Assembly (NCBI GenBank): GCA_020741775.1
Contig: DYYG01000013.1
Span: 124,001-188,000, forward strand
Direction: 5' to 3'
Source: Methylorubrum populi
Lineage (GTDB): Bacteria > Pseudomonadota > Alphaproteobacteria > Rhizobiales > Beijerinckiaceae
DNA length: 64,000 nucleotides
Shown one piece after another: positions 18,109 through 27,403 of the stretch. The notes below the pieces were generated by a model, which had not been told where the DNA came from, made no database searches, and saw only the letters and a list, made by a program, of their open reading frames with translations. Each line of letters opens with the position of its first letter. Position 1 is the first letter of the stretch. Both the position numbers and the translations under genes were made by a program.

Positions 18109-19044
18109 ATGGATGACGACGAACGCGTCCTCGCCGAACGCACGCTTCCGGAGATCGTTGCCTATCTTCGCGCGATCGAGGACGATGAAGGTGCCGACCG
18201 CCTGGAGCGGCAAGCTCTGCGTCCGCAAGGGCAGAGCCTCGCCGCTGCAATCTTGCCTACGAAATACCTTCGCAGCGGGCTCGTGGTGGGCTTCGTCCCG
18301 AACGAGGGCGAGCAAACGCGTGCCATCGTGGACGCAAATACGATCGAGCCTGAGGTCGACCTTAAAGGTCGGCGGGTCAAAGTCACGCTCGATCAGTTCT
18401 TCGTTCAGGAGTATCCGGGCATCGGGACGCATCGGATCCTATGCGAATTCGCCGGCCGGAATCAGATCGCCGACGATATCGAGGAGTTGAAATTCACGCT
18501 GATGGTCGAGGCCGCCGACCGACAGCCGGCAGCCGTCATCGGCAAGCCGATCTTCATGGGTCTGACGATCGGCGAAGACGGAATGAACTTCCGCGGTCAG
18601 ACTGTGAACATCTGCAGCCGGACCGATGACCTCATTCTGGATGCGATCAACGGAGACGCCTTCAAGGGTGGGTTAACTCTCGCGGCGACGCTTCAGCCGG
18701 CTCTCAAACCATTTGTCGGTCTCGCCACCAATGTGGTGAAGGCGGCCATCAAACGCAGTCTCAACATGCCAGTCTTCAAATTCGACATTGGTCTGGATTT
18801 TAATACTCGCAACCTATCGGCACGTCTTCGTCGTGGATCATACGTCATCGTCCAAACTAGCGAAGCGGAGTGGGATTGGTCCCGATTCTCGTTCGCGGCT
18901 CAGACGCGGCGTGTGCTTAGAAGAGCGGACGGCCAGTCTCTTGAGGCCAACTATTTCGTTATAGGGATCGACGACTTTGCAGGCGAGGCGGCGAGACCTG
19001 CCGCAAGGCCGAGCAGGCGGCCTGCAGCTAAATCTGAACAATAG
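18109..19044 (+). CDS. Unrecognised 311-aa protein, last gene of the AAA-subtilase module
   Basis: A 311-residue protein starting at the ATG at 18109, preceded by AAGGA at about 9 bases. I do not recognise a family. The N-terminal 35 residues are acidic and helical. The middle is beta-rich (LKGRRVKVTLDQFFVQEYPG, then a conserved-looking HRILCEFAGRNQI). The C-terminal half holds a helix followed by strands (FKFDIGLDFN, ARLRRGSYVIVQT) and ends in an Ala/Arg/Pro tail. No signal peptide or membrane span is clear. Position, spacing of 17 bases and strand place it in the same operon as the subtilase, where it could be sensor, substrate or effector. Base composition becomes slightly more AT-rich toward its 3' end. 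Confidence 0.65.
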   Translation: MDDDERVLAERTLPEIVAYLRAIEDDEGADRLERQALRPQGQSLAAAILPTKYLRSGLVVGFVPNEGEQTRAIVDANTIEPEVDLKGRRVKVTLDQFFVQEYPGIGTHRILCEFAGRNQIADDIEELKFTLMVEAADRQPAAVIGKPIFMGLTIGEDGMNFRGQTVNICSRTDDLILDAINGDAFKGGLTLAATLQPALKPFVGLATNVVKAAIKRSLNMPVFKFDIGLDFNTRNLSARLRRGSYVIVQTSEAEWDWSRFSFAAQTRRVLRRADGQSLEANYFVIGIDDFAGEAARPAARPSRRPAAKSEQ

Positions 19045-19225
19045 CCTCGATCGGCGGCGATCTGCCGAGCGTCGAAAACCGAGCTGAGTGGATCGAAGGG
19101 AGGCTGAATGTCGATCGCTCCTCAGAGTGAGCAGCTGTGCGCGGGCAAAAACTGAATCTATAAATTAACGTATAAATCTCGCCTAGGATCATTGGTCGCT
19201 CTCGCAATCATGCGAGGAACTAGAA

Positions 19226-19642
19226 TTACGGCTCCATTGGAGCAACAAAATTGCGAAAAGAACCAGATTTTTGAGTCATACTACACTGCACGGCGCGGGC
19301 AATCACCGCCGAGCCGATGGGCACCGTGAGCGTGCGCCCGCGAACGGCGCCGGAGACGGCGTTGAGGGCGTAGTCCGTCGCGTTGCGCACGAGGCGCTCG
19401 ACCAGGGCATCGGTGACGAGCAGGCGGAGGGGCCCGCCGATGCGGGTGATCGCCGCTGCGAAGGCGGCGGCGAGAATCGGCGCGACCAGAGCGGTGAGCC
19501 CCTGAGCGAGGGCGGACAGGGCATCGCCCCAGGGCAGGACGACGCTGGCGGCCTCGGCGAGGGGCAGGGGGACGGCATAGGCCGGCACGCAGCCTCCAAG
19601 GACAAGGAACAGCGGAAGCGGCAGGACTTTGGCGGACATCAT
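19226..19642 (-). CDS. Small predicted membrane protein next to the GTA endolysin (holin candidate)
   Basis: A 138-residue protein, last gene of the GTA run. It starts with a signal-like hydrophobic N-terminus that contains a cysteine (LPLPLFLVLGGC, lipobox-like). A second strong hydrophobic segment (LAQGLTALVAPILAAAFAAAI) follows, and then a basic C-terminal half. The gene lies 33 bases after the GH24 lysozyme gene. A membrane protein beside an endolysin suggests a holin or lysis-assisting role, but no holin family is recognised. Confidence 0.55.
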   Translation of the reverse strand: MMSAKVLPLPLFLVLGGCVPAYAVPLPLAEAASVVLPWGDALSALAQGLTALVAPILAAAFAAAITRIGGPLRLLVTDALVERLVRNATDYALNAVSGAVRGRTLTVPIGSAVIARAVQCSMTQKSGSFRNFVAPMEP

Positions 19643-19675
19643 GGTGGTGTTCCTCCAGATGGTCGGAAAAGGATG

Positions 19676-20230
19676 TCAGCGCGGCCGGCGCAGAGCCGCT
19701 TGCAGCCACGCGAACCATCCGCGCGCCGCCGCAGGTCGGGACTCGGCGGGAAGCGGGACGGGCTGCGCATCGCCGCGCCGGGCCCGCGGCAGGGCCGCCT
19801 CGTAGGGCGTGCGGAACTGGTCGTATTCGCCCTGGCGGCGGGGAATCAGCACGGCCGGGCGGTTCCACATCAGGATCGCCTCGGCGGCACCGGTCCGGTC
19901 GCCCGCCCGCAACCGCCGCAAGACGGTGGAGCCCAGGAAGGCCGCCGGGCCGATGTTGAAGCAGAGCGAGACCAGCGCGTCGAAAGCGTGCTGCGGCAGG
20001 GGTTCGGGAAGCGCCTCCGCGACGATGCGGACGAAGCGCGCCACATCGCGGACGAAGAGCGCATCGGCCTCCTGTTCACTGAGGCGCAGCCCCGCCTGCG
20101 GGATAGGTGGACCTGACGCGGCCGTGTGGCCGACGCCGATCGTCCAGATGCCGGCACTGTCGCGATAGGCTTCGAGCCGCCGCCCCTCCCGGGCGATCAG
20201 CACGGCGCGGCCAATGGCACTGAGGTCCAT
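19676..20230 (-). CDS. GH24 lysozyme (T4/lambdoid-type endolysin) of the GTA cluster
   Basis: A 184-residue muramidase. The signature EGRRLEAYRDSAGIWTIGVG shows the catalytic Glu, Asp and Thr triad of glycoside hydrolase family 24 near residues 15-32, followed by GHT. Further conserved segments are ALVSLCFNIGPAAF and the late RRQGEYDQF. There is no signal peptide, so release would need a holin-like partner; the next gene encodes a membrane protein. In the well-studied Rhodobacter GTA the lysis genes are unlinked from the structural cluster, whereas here endolysin follows the tail genes directly. Confidence 0.9.
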   Translation of the reverse strand: MDLSAIGRAVLIAREGRRLEAYRDSAGIWTIGVGHTAASGPPIPQAGLRLSEQEADALFVRDVARFVRIVAEALPEPLPQHAFDALVSLCFNIGPAAFLGSTVLRRLRAGDRTGAAEAILMWNRPAVLIPRRQGEYDQFRTPYEAALPRARRGDAQPVPLPAESRPAAARGWFAWLQAALRRPR

Positions 20231-20320
20231 CGCGGAATCTCCGATTGTGAGAGAAGGTGGCGTGCGGCCCCGCGAACGGGGCGCGGGGCCGATCGACGGT
20301 CCGCGCGACGGCGGCGCGCC

Positions 20321-21403
20321 TCAATCGAGATTGTCGAACAGCAGCGAGAACAGGATGTTGGTGGTGGCCGTGGCGCCGCTGCTCGAGACCACCTTGAGGC
20401 ACCAGCGGTCGGCCGCCTCGAAAACCACGCTGTTGGTGAGATCGGCCGCTTGGTTGGAACCACTGCCGGCAATGGTGCAGGTCAGTGCCGTGTCGCTGAA
20501 CAGCTTCTGTAGAGTGAAGGTCCAGCTCTGACCCGCGCCGGGTGCGCCCTGTGTCACCACCCGTAATTGCCTGAATCGGCCCCTCCGGCCGGCCGCGGCA
20601 TAGACCTCGCTCTGGTAGCCGCTGATTAGGGCATTGGTGAAATAGCGCGCCACTCCGGCCGGAACCGAGCCAGGCCCGCTATTGCCGGTGATCACCTGCC
20701 CAGTCAGCACCGGCACATCCGCGACGGTAGGGCGGCTTGGGAACGCGATCCGCCCCGTCGCCCGGTCGATGCGCAGGGCCTCGAACCAAGCGCCGCCATC
20801 CGGCGAGACCTTCATGTGAAAGTCGTCGTCGCCGGTCAGGCCGATCTCGGCGCGGGCGGAGAAGCCGGTCTGCAGCAGCAGCGAGAGGACGTTGCCGGCT
20901 GCCTGCTTGTTGAGGGTGTAGCGCAGGTCGCCGCTGCCGCCCTCCCCCGTGGTCAGCGCGGTCCAGAGCGCCTTGTTGAGCTTGGCCGCGAAGGGGTTGT
21001 CCGCGTCGGCGGCCGTGCCGATCCCGAGGCGGGAGAGATCTTGCAGGAGGGTCAGGGTGCTGCGGAACGGCACCCAGGCCGAGCCGGTGAAGAGGTAGAG
21101 ATCGGCCTCGTCGGCGACGAAAGCGAGCCAGCCGACCCGTGCTGGCAGGGAAACCCAGGCGCCGTCCTGGAAGCGGACGATCCGTCCAGCCCATCCGGTC
21201 CAGGCGCCGGAGGGCGTGTTCGACACGATCAGGTAACGGTCGCCCTCGGCCGGGCTGGTGGGCGGCGCGGTGCGGTCCTTGTCGAGAACGGCGAGTTGCA
21301 CCAGCGCGTCGAGCAGCGCCAGCGCCTCGTTGTGGGTGACGTGCTTCTGTGCCTGCCCGGCCGCGATCAGCGGCAGGGCGAGGCTCGGGGTCGCGTCGGC
21401 CAT
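20321..21403 (-). CDS. DUF2793 domain protein, probable GTA tail fibre or spike
   Basis: A 360-residue protein with an N-terminal DUF2793 region (residues about 1-130; start MADATPSLALPLIAAGQAQK, with KHVTHNEAL and GDRYLIV following). The rest is a Gly/Ser/Thr- and beta-rich C-terminal part that looks like a receptor-binding or trimeric spike domain. DUF2793 proteins are frequently found at tail ends of alphaproteobacterial phage and GTA clusters. It lies directly after the hub/megatron gene (51-base gap) and before the endolysin. The fibre role is inferred from position and composition. Confidence 0.8.
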   Translation of the reverse strand: MADATPSLALPLIAAGQAQKHVTHNEALALLDALVQLAVLDKDRTAPPTSPAEGDRYLIVSNTPSGAWTGWAGRIVRFQDGAWVSLPARVGWLAFVADEADLYLFTGSAWVPFRSTLTLLQDLSRLGIGTAADADNPFAAKLNKALWTALTTGEGGSGDLRYTLNKQAAGNVLSLLLQTGFSARAEIGLTGDDDFHMKVSPDGGAWFEALRIDRATGRIAFPSRPTVADVPVLTGQVITGNSGPGSVPAGVARYFTNALISGYQSEVYAAAGRRGRFRQLRVVTQGAPGAGQSWTFTLQKLFSDTALTCTIAGSGSNQAADLTNSVVFEAADRWCLKVVSSSGATATTNILFSLLFDNLD

Positions 21404-21454
21404 GGGCCGCCTCCGGGCAAGTGAGTGGGGCGAGTGAGGGTGAAAGGTCGGGTG

Positions 21455-24400
21455 TCAGACCGTGGACACGCTCACCCGCGCGCGGGTGGCGGGGCCGGGG
21501 CCGGCCAGCGTGCCGAGCTGCGCCACGGCGAAGGTGATCTCGGTGCGCGGCGTACCGAAATCGGCCGTCTCGTCGGCCGCCGTGTAGAGCAGGCGCGTCG
21601 TCGCGGCGGAGAGGGTGCGTAGCACGCGCCCGTCATCGGCAAGGATGTCGAGGCGATAGGCTTCGGCGCTCTCGCCGAGGGGCACGTCCGCCGGCTCCCA
21701 GGCATCGGCGTCGCGCCGCGCCCGGCGGGTCCAGCTCAGCCACAATCCCGCGGCCTCGCGCCGGGCCCGCAGATGCACCGGACGCAAGGGGAGGAACGCA
21801 TCGAGCCCCGCCGCCGCCTCGAAGCCGACGAAGGTCGGGTCGGCCGGATCGCGCTCCGCCGGGCCGACCCGGTAGGTGAAGAGCCGCCCCACCTCGTCGA
21901 GACGGTCGATGAGGGGCACGACGGCGCCATCATCGAGGCGGACGATCAGGCTGCCCGCGCCCGCAGCCCGGCCCGCCGCCGCCTCGCTGCCGGCGAGCCC
22001 CCGCAGCAGGCCGGAGAGCCGCCACGTCTCGGGCCCGGTCAGGTCGGCCCTGGCCGCGGCGAGGATCTCGAACGCCCCATCGCTCCCTATCAGCGCGAAC
22101 AGATTGCCCCCGGCAAGCGCCGCCGCCTCGCCGATGCCGCTCAGCCCTTCCGCGTGACGTAAGCTCACGTCGAGCCGGGCATTGCGGTCGAAGCGCCAGA
22201 GCGGGCCCGGCGGCAGGGTGCTCAAGGTCCGGCCGAGGCAGGCCGGATGGTCGAGATTGCGATGGGGCAGGAACGGGCCCCCCGCGCCGGCGGAGCGCCA
22301 GACCGTGACCGCGCCGGGCCAGGGATCGGCGGCCACCGCGAGATAAGAGAGCGGCACCGGGTTCCCGCGCTCGACCGGAAGGGTGAGAGGCAGGGCGAAG
22401 ACCGGCCCCGGCAGGGCCGGCGGTATCCGGTTCGGACGCGGCGCCGGCCCGACGGGGGCGGGATCGCGCCTGGGAAAGGGCACGGCCCGCGTCTCGATCC
22501 GGCGACCGGCCGGCGAGTCGTCGATGCGGGCGATGCGGTGGAGCACGCCCCGCGTCTCGCCCGGAAGCCTCACGAGGTCGCCGGGCTCCAGATCGATGCG
22601 GCGGGGGCTGACGCTGAAGGCGGCGGAGTCGCGGCCGGCCAGGGCCGCATCCAGCACGGTGTCCGCGAGCACCTGCGCGGCCTCGCGCCGGGTGAGGATC
22701 GCGGCATCGATGCGCAGCTCCTGCCGCCGCTCCCCGGCCGGCCGCGCGGCCGCGACCGTGGCCTGGCGATATTCAGCACTCTCGCTGTCGCAGAAGCCGA
22801 TCTCGAGGGAACGGGGCAGCTCGCTCTCCTGCGCCCGCGCCCGGCGCAAGGGGGCCTCGTCGCCCTCGGCCTGCACGAGATCGGCCGTCTCCAGCGTGAC
22901 CGGCGCGCCGCCGCCGCCGCGCATCCGCAGCACACCGCCGGAGACCGATACGTCGAGGCCGAACAACCGGGCGAGGGGCTCCAGCGCCTCCCGGGGCGAG
23001 AGCGGCCGGTCGAGCACGTAGCCATCGAGGAAGCCGTCCGCGTCGATCTCGGCCTTCGCCGCGACGCCGAGATCGGCCAGGATCGCCGCGATCAGGCGGT
23101 CGAGCTCCACCCCCTCGACGCGCCCGGTGATCCAGTGGCCCAGCGCCCAGTTGGCCGCGTCCGACCAGACGCCGGTGAAATCGGGAAAGGCCGGGAAGGG
23201 CCGCGCGTCCCAGGCCCAGACGAAAATCGTCTCGGGCGCGATCATCCGGCCGCCATAGACGGGCGAAACCGGGTTATGGGCCGGATCGAAGCCCGGCTCG
23301 GCAGGGTCGAAGCGCGTGAGGATCGCCTCCAGGCCGCGGGCCTGGATCAGGTCGTCGCGGCTGCCGCCGGAGAAGGGCGGCGCGGCATTCTCCGAGGATT
23401 TCGAATCGGGAAAGACATTGGGTCCGTTGGTGCCGCGATCGACGGCGGGAATGCCGATCTCGGTGAGCCAAATCGGCTTTCCCCTCGGCACCCAGGGGGT
23501 CGGCCCGGTCTCGACACCGCCCGCCCGCTCGACATGCGGGTTCTCCCACCACGCAACCAGATCCTTGGCCCGGTAGATCCAAGGCTTCCCGCCAGCCCCG
23601 TCGGTGATCGGGGTGCGGCGCTGCGCGGCGCGGTCCTCCGGGCTGGCATAGTACCAATCGAAGGCCTCGCCCGCGCCGAGACGCTCCTGGAGATAGGCGC
23701 GGTCGTAGAGGCTGGAGGCCTCGCTTGCATCGCGGTGATCGGGCCCGTCGCGCCAATCGGAGATCGGAGGGTAGTAATCGATGCCGACCGCGTCGATGGC
23801 CGGATCGGCGAAGAGCGGATCGAGGGGGAAGCGCACGGAGGCGCCGCCCTCCCGGACATGGGCGCCGTACTCGGTCCAGTCGGCGGCATAGACCAGGCCG
23901 ACGCCGCCCCCGAGGCGGGCCCGCAGTTCGGTGGCCAGCGCCCGCAGGCGAGCGACTGCCGGGTAGGTCCCATCCGGCCCGCGCACCCGCGTCAGGCCGA
24001 CGAACTCGCTGCCGAGAATGAAGCCGGAGAGCGGCGCACCCGCCGCCGCCCAGGCCACGGCGAGGTCCGTGTAGTGCAGGATCATGGCTCGGTAGCCCTG
24101 CGGGCCGTCGAAGAAGGCCGCGACCTGATCGGCCGCCGTCTGCGTCCCGTCCGGGCTGCCGGGCCGGCCGGGAGCGGGATCGCAGGTGATGCGCCCGCGC
24201 CAGGGATAGGCCGGCTGCGGGGCGGCGGGGTCCTGCGGGTCCGGCAAGGCATTGCCGGCCGGCACGTCCATCATCACGAAGGGATAGAGGACGACCGAGA
24301 GCCCGCGGCGAACCAGATCCGCCACGAGGCGGCCGAGGCCGGCATCGGCGGGCGTGCCGCCATAGGCGGCGGTGTCGCCGACGCGTGACACCGCCCGTGC

Positions 24401-25360
24401 CGTCGCCCGGGTCAGCCCGGCCACCGCCCAGGGCTCGCCCATCGTCGCCGTGGCAGAGGATTCGACCCGCGGCGTGACCGTGCAATGGCCGGCGCGCAGA
24501 TCGTCGCCGAACCAGCTCGTCACCACCGAGACCCGGCTCAGGTGCGGACAGAGCGCCTGAAGCGCATCGAGGGAGGCGACGACATCGCTCACCCCCTGAA
24601 ACTGAAACCGGTTGGCGGACTTCGTCGCACCGAAACCCGCCTCCTCGCTGACGGCGAGGGGGTCGAGGCCGAATTCGGTGGAGCCGGGGATCAGACAGAC
24701 GGCGCGAATCCGCGCGCCCAGCCCCGCGACGGGGCGGATCACCTCGAAGGCGAATTGCGGGATGCGGTTGCCGAAGGCGCCGAGGGGAAACCGCTCGAAC
24801 ACGACATAGGCGAGTCCGCGATAGGCGGGAGCATTGTCGGCGCCTTCCTTGGCGACGATCAGCGGATCGGCCTCCTGCGTCGTGCTGCCGGTATGGATGC
24901 GCAGATTCAGCGTCGTCCAGTCGAGTTCGCTGCCATCTGCCCAGATCCGGCGGACCAGGGCGATCTCGCCGGCACAGAGCCCGATCGCGAGGTTGACGAA
25001 GTAGCTATAGGCGGTGCGCACGGTCTTCCGGCCGCCGGCACCGCCCTTGGAACCGGAGGATGCGCGCTCCACGGTGGTGTTGGCGACCTCCAGCGGCCGG
25101 GTCGCCCAGATCAGCGTGCCGCCGATCCGCGCTCGACCATAGACCCGCGGCACCGGGGCCCCCTCGCTCGAGGCGAGGCCGCCGAGCTCGGTCAGCCGCG
25201 GCCCCTCGACGAAGCGCGGGCTCGATCCGGCACCGAACATGGCATGATCGATGGCCGCCCCGCCCGCCGCGCCGGCCACCCGCCCGATCATGCCGCCGAT
25301 GGGGCCGCCGAGGGCATTGCCGAGCGCCTCGCCGGCCGTCTGGAGGACGAGCGTGGTCAT
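21455..25360 (-). CDS. GTA gp15-like baseplate megatron with TIM-barrel domain
   Basis: A 1301-residue protein equivalent to the largest tail gene of Rhodobacter-type GTAs. N-terminal segment: glycine-rich LGNALGGPIGGMIGRVAG, followed by a hub-like part. Residues about 420-760 form the glycoside-hydrolase-like TIM barrel (FILGSEFVGLTRVRG, DYYPPISDWRDG, WLTEIGIPAVDRG, FVWAWDARPFPAFPD). The second half corresponds to a phage-tail protein (DALGVDVSV-like hub and fibronectin-like modules). The length is as expected for this family (about 1300). It is preceded, 18 bases upstream, by the NlpC/P60 gene. The barrel could degrade or bind cell-envelope glycans during DNA delivery; activity is not shown by sequence alone. 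Confidence 0.93.
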   Translation of the reverse strand: MTTLVLQTAGEALGNALGGPIGGMIGRVAGAAGGAAIDHAMFGAGSSPRFVEGPRLTELGGLASSEGAPVPRVYGRARIGGTLIWATRPLEVANTTVERASSGSKGGAGGRKTVRTAYSYFVNLAIGLCAGEIALVRRIWADGSELDWTTLNLRIHTGSTTQEADPLIVAKEGADNAPAYRGLAYVVFERFPLGAFGNRIPQFAFEVIRPVAGLGARIRAVCLIPGSTEFGLDPLAVSEEAGFGATKSANRFQFQGVSDVVASLDALQALCPHLSRVSVVTSWFGDDLRAGHCTVTPRVESSATATMGEPWAVAGLTRATARAVSRVGDTAAYGGTPADAGLGRLVADLVRRGLSVVLYPFVMMDVPAGNALPDPQDPAAPQPAYPWRGRITCDPAPGRPGSPDGTQTAADQVAAFFDGPQGYRAMILHYTDLAVAWAAAGAPLSGFILGSEFVGLTRVRGPDGTYPAVARLRALATELRARLGGGVGLVYAADWTEYGAHVREGGASVRFPLDPLFADPAIDAVGIDYYPPISDWRDGPDHRDASEASSLYDRAYLQERLGAGEAFDWYYASPEDRAAQRRTPITDGAGGKPWIYRAKDLVAWWENPHVERAGGVETGPTPWVPRGKPIWLTEIGIPAVDRGTNGPNVFPDSKSSENAAPPFSGGSRDDLIQARGLEAILTRFDPAEPGFDPAHNPVSPVYGGRMIAPETIFVWAWDARPFPAFPDFTGVWSDAANWALGHWITGRVEGVELDRLIAAILADLGVAAKAEIDADGFLDGYVLDRPLSPREALEPLARLFGLDVSVSGGVLRMRGGGGAPVTLETADLVQAEGDEAPLRRARAQESELPRSLEIGFCDSESAEYRQATVAAARPAGERRQELRIDAAILTRREAAQVLADTVLDAALAGRDSAAFSVSPRRIDLEPGDLVRLPGETRGVLHRIARIDDSPAGRRIETRAVPFPRRDPAPVGPAPRPNRIPPALPGPVFALPLTLPVERGNPVPLSYLAVAADPWPGAVTVWRSAGAGGPFLPHRNLDHPACLGRTLSTLPPGPLWRFDRNARLDVSLRHAEGLSGIGEAAALAGGNLFALIGSDGAFEILAAARADLTGPETWRLSGLLRGLAGSEAAAGRAAGAGSLIVRLDDGAVVPLIDRLDEVGRLFTYRVGPAERDPADPTFVGFEAAAGLDAFLPLRPVHLRARREAAGLWLSWTRRARRDADAWEPADVPLGESAEAYRLDILADDGRVLRTLSAATTRLLYTAADETADFGTPRTEITFAVAQLGTLAGPGPATRARVSVSTV

Positions 25361-25378
25361 GCGGGACCTCCTGCGGTG

Positions 25379-25840
25379 TCACGAGGGATCGGGAAATCGG
25401 AAGGCGTGGACGAGATGCCGCCGCCACCAGGGTGTCAGGGCGACCTCCGCCACCACCGCGCCGTCGTGGGCGTGGATCATTGCCACCGGTCCGGTGGCGA
25501 TGGCGCAGTGCTTGGCCGGCAGATGCGCGCGGAAGGCAAAGAGCAGCACGTCGCCCGCCCGGAAACGGTAAGCCGTCATCGGCCCGGCGACGGGAACGAG
25601 GTGGCGGCGCGCGGCCGCGAGCAGCGGATCGTCGCCTCGCGGCGCCGACTCGGCCCACGAGGCGGCATAGGGCGGCGCCTCCTCCGGCTCGGGGCCGAGC
25701 ACCGCCCGCCAGACCCCGCGCAGAAGCCCGAGGCAGTCGCAGCCCACCCCCTTCACGGAGGCCTGATGCCGATAGGGCGTGCCGGCCCAATTCCGGGCCT
25801 CCGCCACGATCCGCTCGGCGAGCGGCGCGGATTCGCGCAT
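25379..25840 (-). CDS. GTA gp14-like NlpC/P60 cell-wall peptidase
   Basis: A 153-residue tail-associated cysteine peptidase. The catalytic Cys lies in GVGCDCLGLLRGVW and the His in LPAKHCAIATG, with the following MIHAHDGAVV as expected for the NlpC/P60 fold. The ATG at 25840 has GAGGGG upstream. The gene lies between the hub (gp13) and megatron (gp15) genes, matching the canonical GTA order. It should open peptidoglycan during DNA entry. Confidence 0.92.
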   Translation of the reverse strand: MRESAPLAERIVAEARNWAGTPYRHQASVKGVGCDCLGLLRGVWRAVLGPEPEEAPPYAASWAESAPRGDDPLLAAARRHLVPVAGPMTAYRFRAGDVLLFAFRAHLPAKHCAIATGPVAMIHAHDGAVVAEVALTPWWRRHLVHAFRFPDPS

Positions 25841-25847
25841 GATCCCC

Positions 25848-26741
25848 TCACCGGAACAGGCTGGAGCCGTCGAGGCGCGCCCCGGCTTCGGGGGTCGCGC
25901 GCAGCACGAAATCGTTGCCCGGCATGTGCGGGAATCCCTGAAAGTTGAGGCTGTTGGCGAACCGGTCGCGGCAGGTGGCGAGGCTCTTGTCGCAGCCGGC
26001 GGTGAGGCTGAACCCGTCCCCCGCCGCCACCGGCCGGGGCGGCGCCTCCCAGATGTCGAGGACGGCGGCCGCCCCGTCGCGGCGATGGGTCCGCAGGTCG
26101 GCCGCGAAGCCGGCATTGGCGCCCCGGTCCCAGACGAGACGCCCAGCGGAGAACCAGCCCTCCGGGAACGGAGCGGCCAGGGTGACGGCGAGGCGGCCGG
26201 GTTCCGGCACCGCGTCCACCGTCCCGGTCGTGCGGAAGCGGGGATCTTTCAGGTCGATGCGGCAGCGGCCATCGCCGAGATCCGCGTCGCAGGCAGCGCG
26301 GAAGGTCCGGCCCACGGTGACGTCGAGGCGGTGCATCAGCCCGCGCAACTCGGCGACGAAGGCGCCACCCGCCCGGCGGATCTCGCCGATGGTCGCGAGA
26401 TCGATCAGCAGGCGGGCCTCGGGTTCGGCCCAATCGACCAGCCAGGTCTCGACACCGGCTCCGTCATAGAGACCCGCCGCCACGTCCTCCTCGGTGATCC
26501 CGGCGGAGGTCAACGCGCCGGCCACCTCGCCGCCGCCAACGGCGAAGCCCAGCTCCGTGCTGATCTCGGCGGCTTCCAGGCCGGTCCGGGCCGCGTAGGT
26601 CACACCGGCGAGGGTGAGGTCGCGGTCGTGATCGGTGAAGCCGAGGACGAGGCCGTCGCGGCGGTGGAGGGCCCAGCAGCGGCAGAGGGTCGTCGCCCCC
26701 TGGCCCAGTCGGGCGGCGAGGGCGGATGGGATCGGGCGCAT
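25848..26741 (-). CDS. GTA gp13-like tail hub protein (DUF2163)
   Basis: A 297-residue protein of the DUF2163/hub family, with the N-terminal RCWALHRRDGLVLGFTDHDR and C-terminal FANSLNFQGFPHMPGND signatures. Four cysteines at 151, 160, 250 and 257 (FRAACDADLGDGRC; GCDKSLATC) are positioned as the ligands that bind an iron-sulphur cluster in the Rhodobacter GTA hub. Their presence indicates that the cluster is conserved. The gene lies immediately upstream of gp14. Confidence 0.92.
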   Translation of the reverse strand: MRPIPSALAARLGQGATTLCRCWALHRRDGLVLGFTDHDRDLTLAGVTYAARTGLEAAEISTELGFAVGGGEVAGALTSAGITEEDVAAGLYDGAGVETWLVDWAEPEARLLIDLATIGEIRRAGGAFVAELRGLMHRLDVTVGRTFRAACDADLGDGRCRIDLKDPRFRTTGTVDAVPEPGRLAVTLAAPFPEGWFSAGRLVWDRGANAGFAADLRTHRRDGAAAVLDIWEAPPRPVAAGDGFSLTAGCDKSLATCRDRFANSLNFQGFPHMPGNDFVLRATPEAGARLDGSSLFR

Positions 26742-26751
26742 CGGCTTCCCC

Positions 26752-27393
26752 TCACGGTACGATCTCGATCAGCGGAATCCGCGGCACCTCGCCGGCGGTG
26801 AAGGCGGCGAGGTCGATGCTGAGCTCGTCGGTGTCGAAGCGGACCGGCACGTCGAATTCGAAGCCGGCGGTGATCGCCGCCCCCGGCGGCGGCACCGCGC
26901 CGGGGGCGAAGGTGAGGCGACCCGTGGCGGGATCGCAGGAGACGGCGCCCGCCGCGAGCTCGACGCCGTTCACGGCCACGCGCACGCTGCCGGCCACCGG
27001 CTTGGCGATGGCGCGGCGATAGGCCTGCGGCCCGCCGCCATAGGTCTTCGCCAGGGCGAAGACGCGGGTCGCGCCGTCGCCGGTGCCGATGGCCTGGTCG
27101 GTCGGCGCGGGTGCCTGCGAGGGGGGCCCGGAGCGGTAATCGACCCGGTCGCGGTAGCGGAAGCCGTAGAGCCGGCCGCGCCGCTCCTCGAAGAAACTCA
27201 GCACCGCGTGCAGGGCGTCGAGGGTGCGGATGCCGAGGCCGGCATCGTAGCGGCGGCGCGAATCCGCCCAACGGCTGTTGCGGTGCTCTTGCCCCGAGGC
27301 CAGCGTGACGATCTCCGTCCGCCGCACCGGGCCGCCGCTGCCGCGCAGGGCGACGTCGAGGGGAAAGCGCACCTCGTGGAAGTCGGACGGCAT
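26752..27393 (-). CDS. GTA gp12-like distal tail protein (DUF2460)
   Basis: A 213-residue distal-tail protein. The start FHEVRFPLDVALRGSGGP and the following NSRWADSRRRYDAG are typical of DUF2460, and the end shows the DELSIDLAAF segment. The start is the ATG at 27393. It lies between the tape-measure and hub genes, as in other GTAs, and should form the ring that joins the tail tube to the baseplate hub. Confidence 0.92.
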   Translation of the reverse strand: MPSDFHEVRFPLDVALRGSGGPVRRTEIVTLASGQEHRNSRWADSRRRYDAGLGIRTLDALHAVLSFFEERRGRLYGFRYRDRVDYRSGPPSQAPAPTDQAIGTGDGATRVFALAKTYGGGPQAYRRAIAKPVAGSVRVAVNGVELAAGAVSCDPATGRLTFAPGAVPPPGAAITAGFEFDVPVRFDTDELSIDLAAFTAGEVPRIPLIEIVP

Positions 27394-27403
27394 GGCGGAT
27401 CTC

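Noticed and set aside
15401..18250. A 949-codon minus-strand open frame over the subtilase gene
   Set aside because: The subtilase triad lies on the plus strand in the correct order; the antisense frame has biased, featureless composition.
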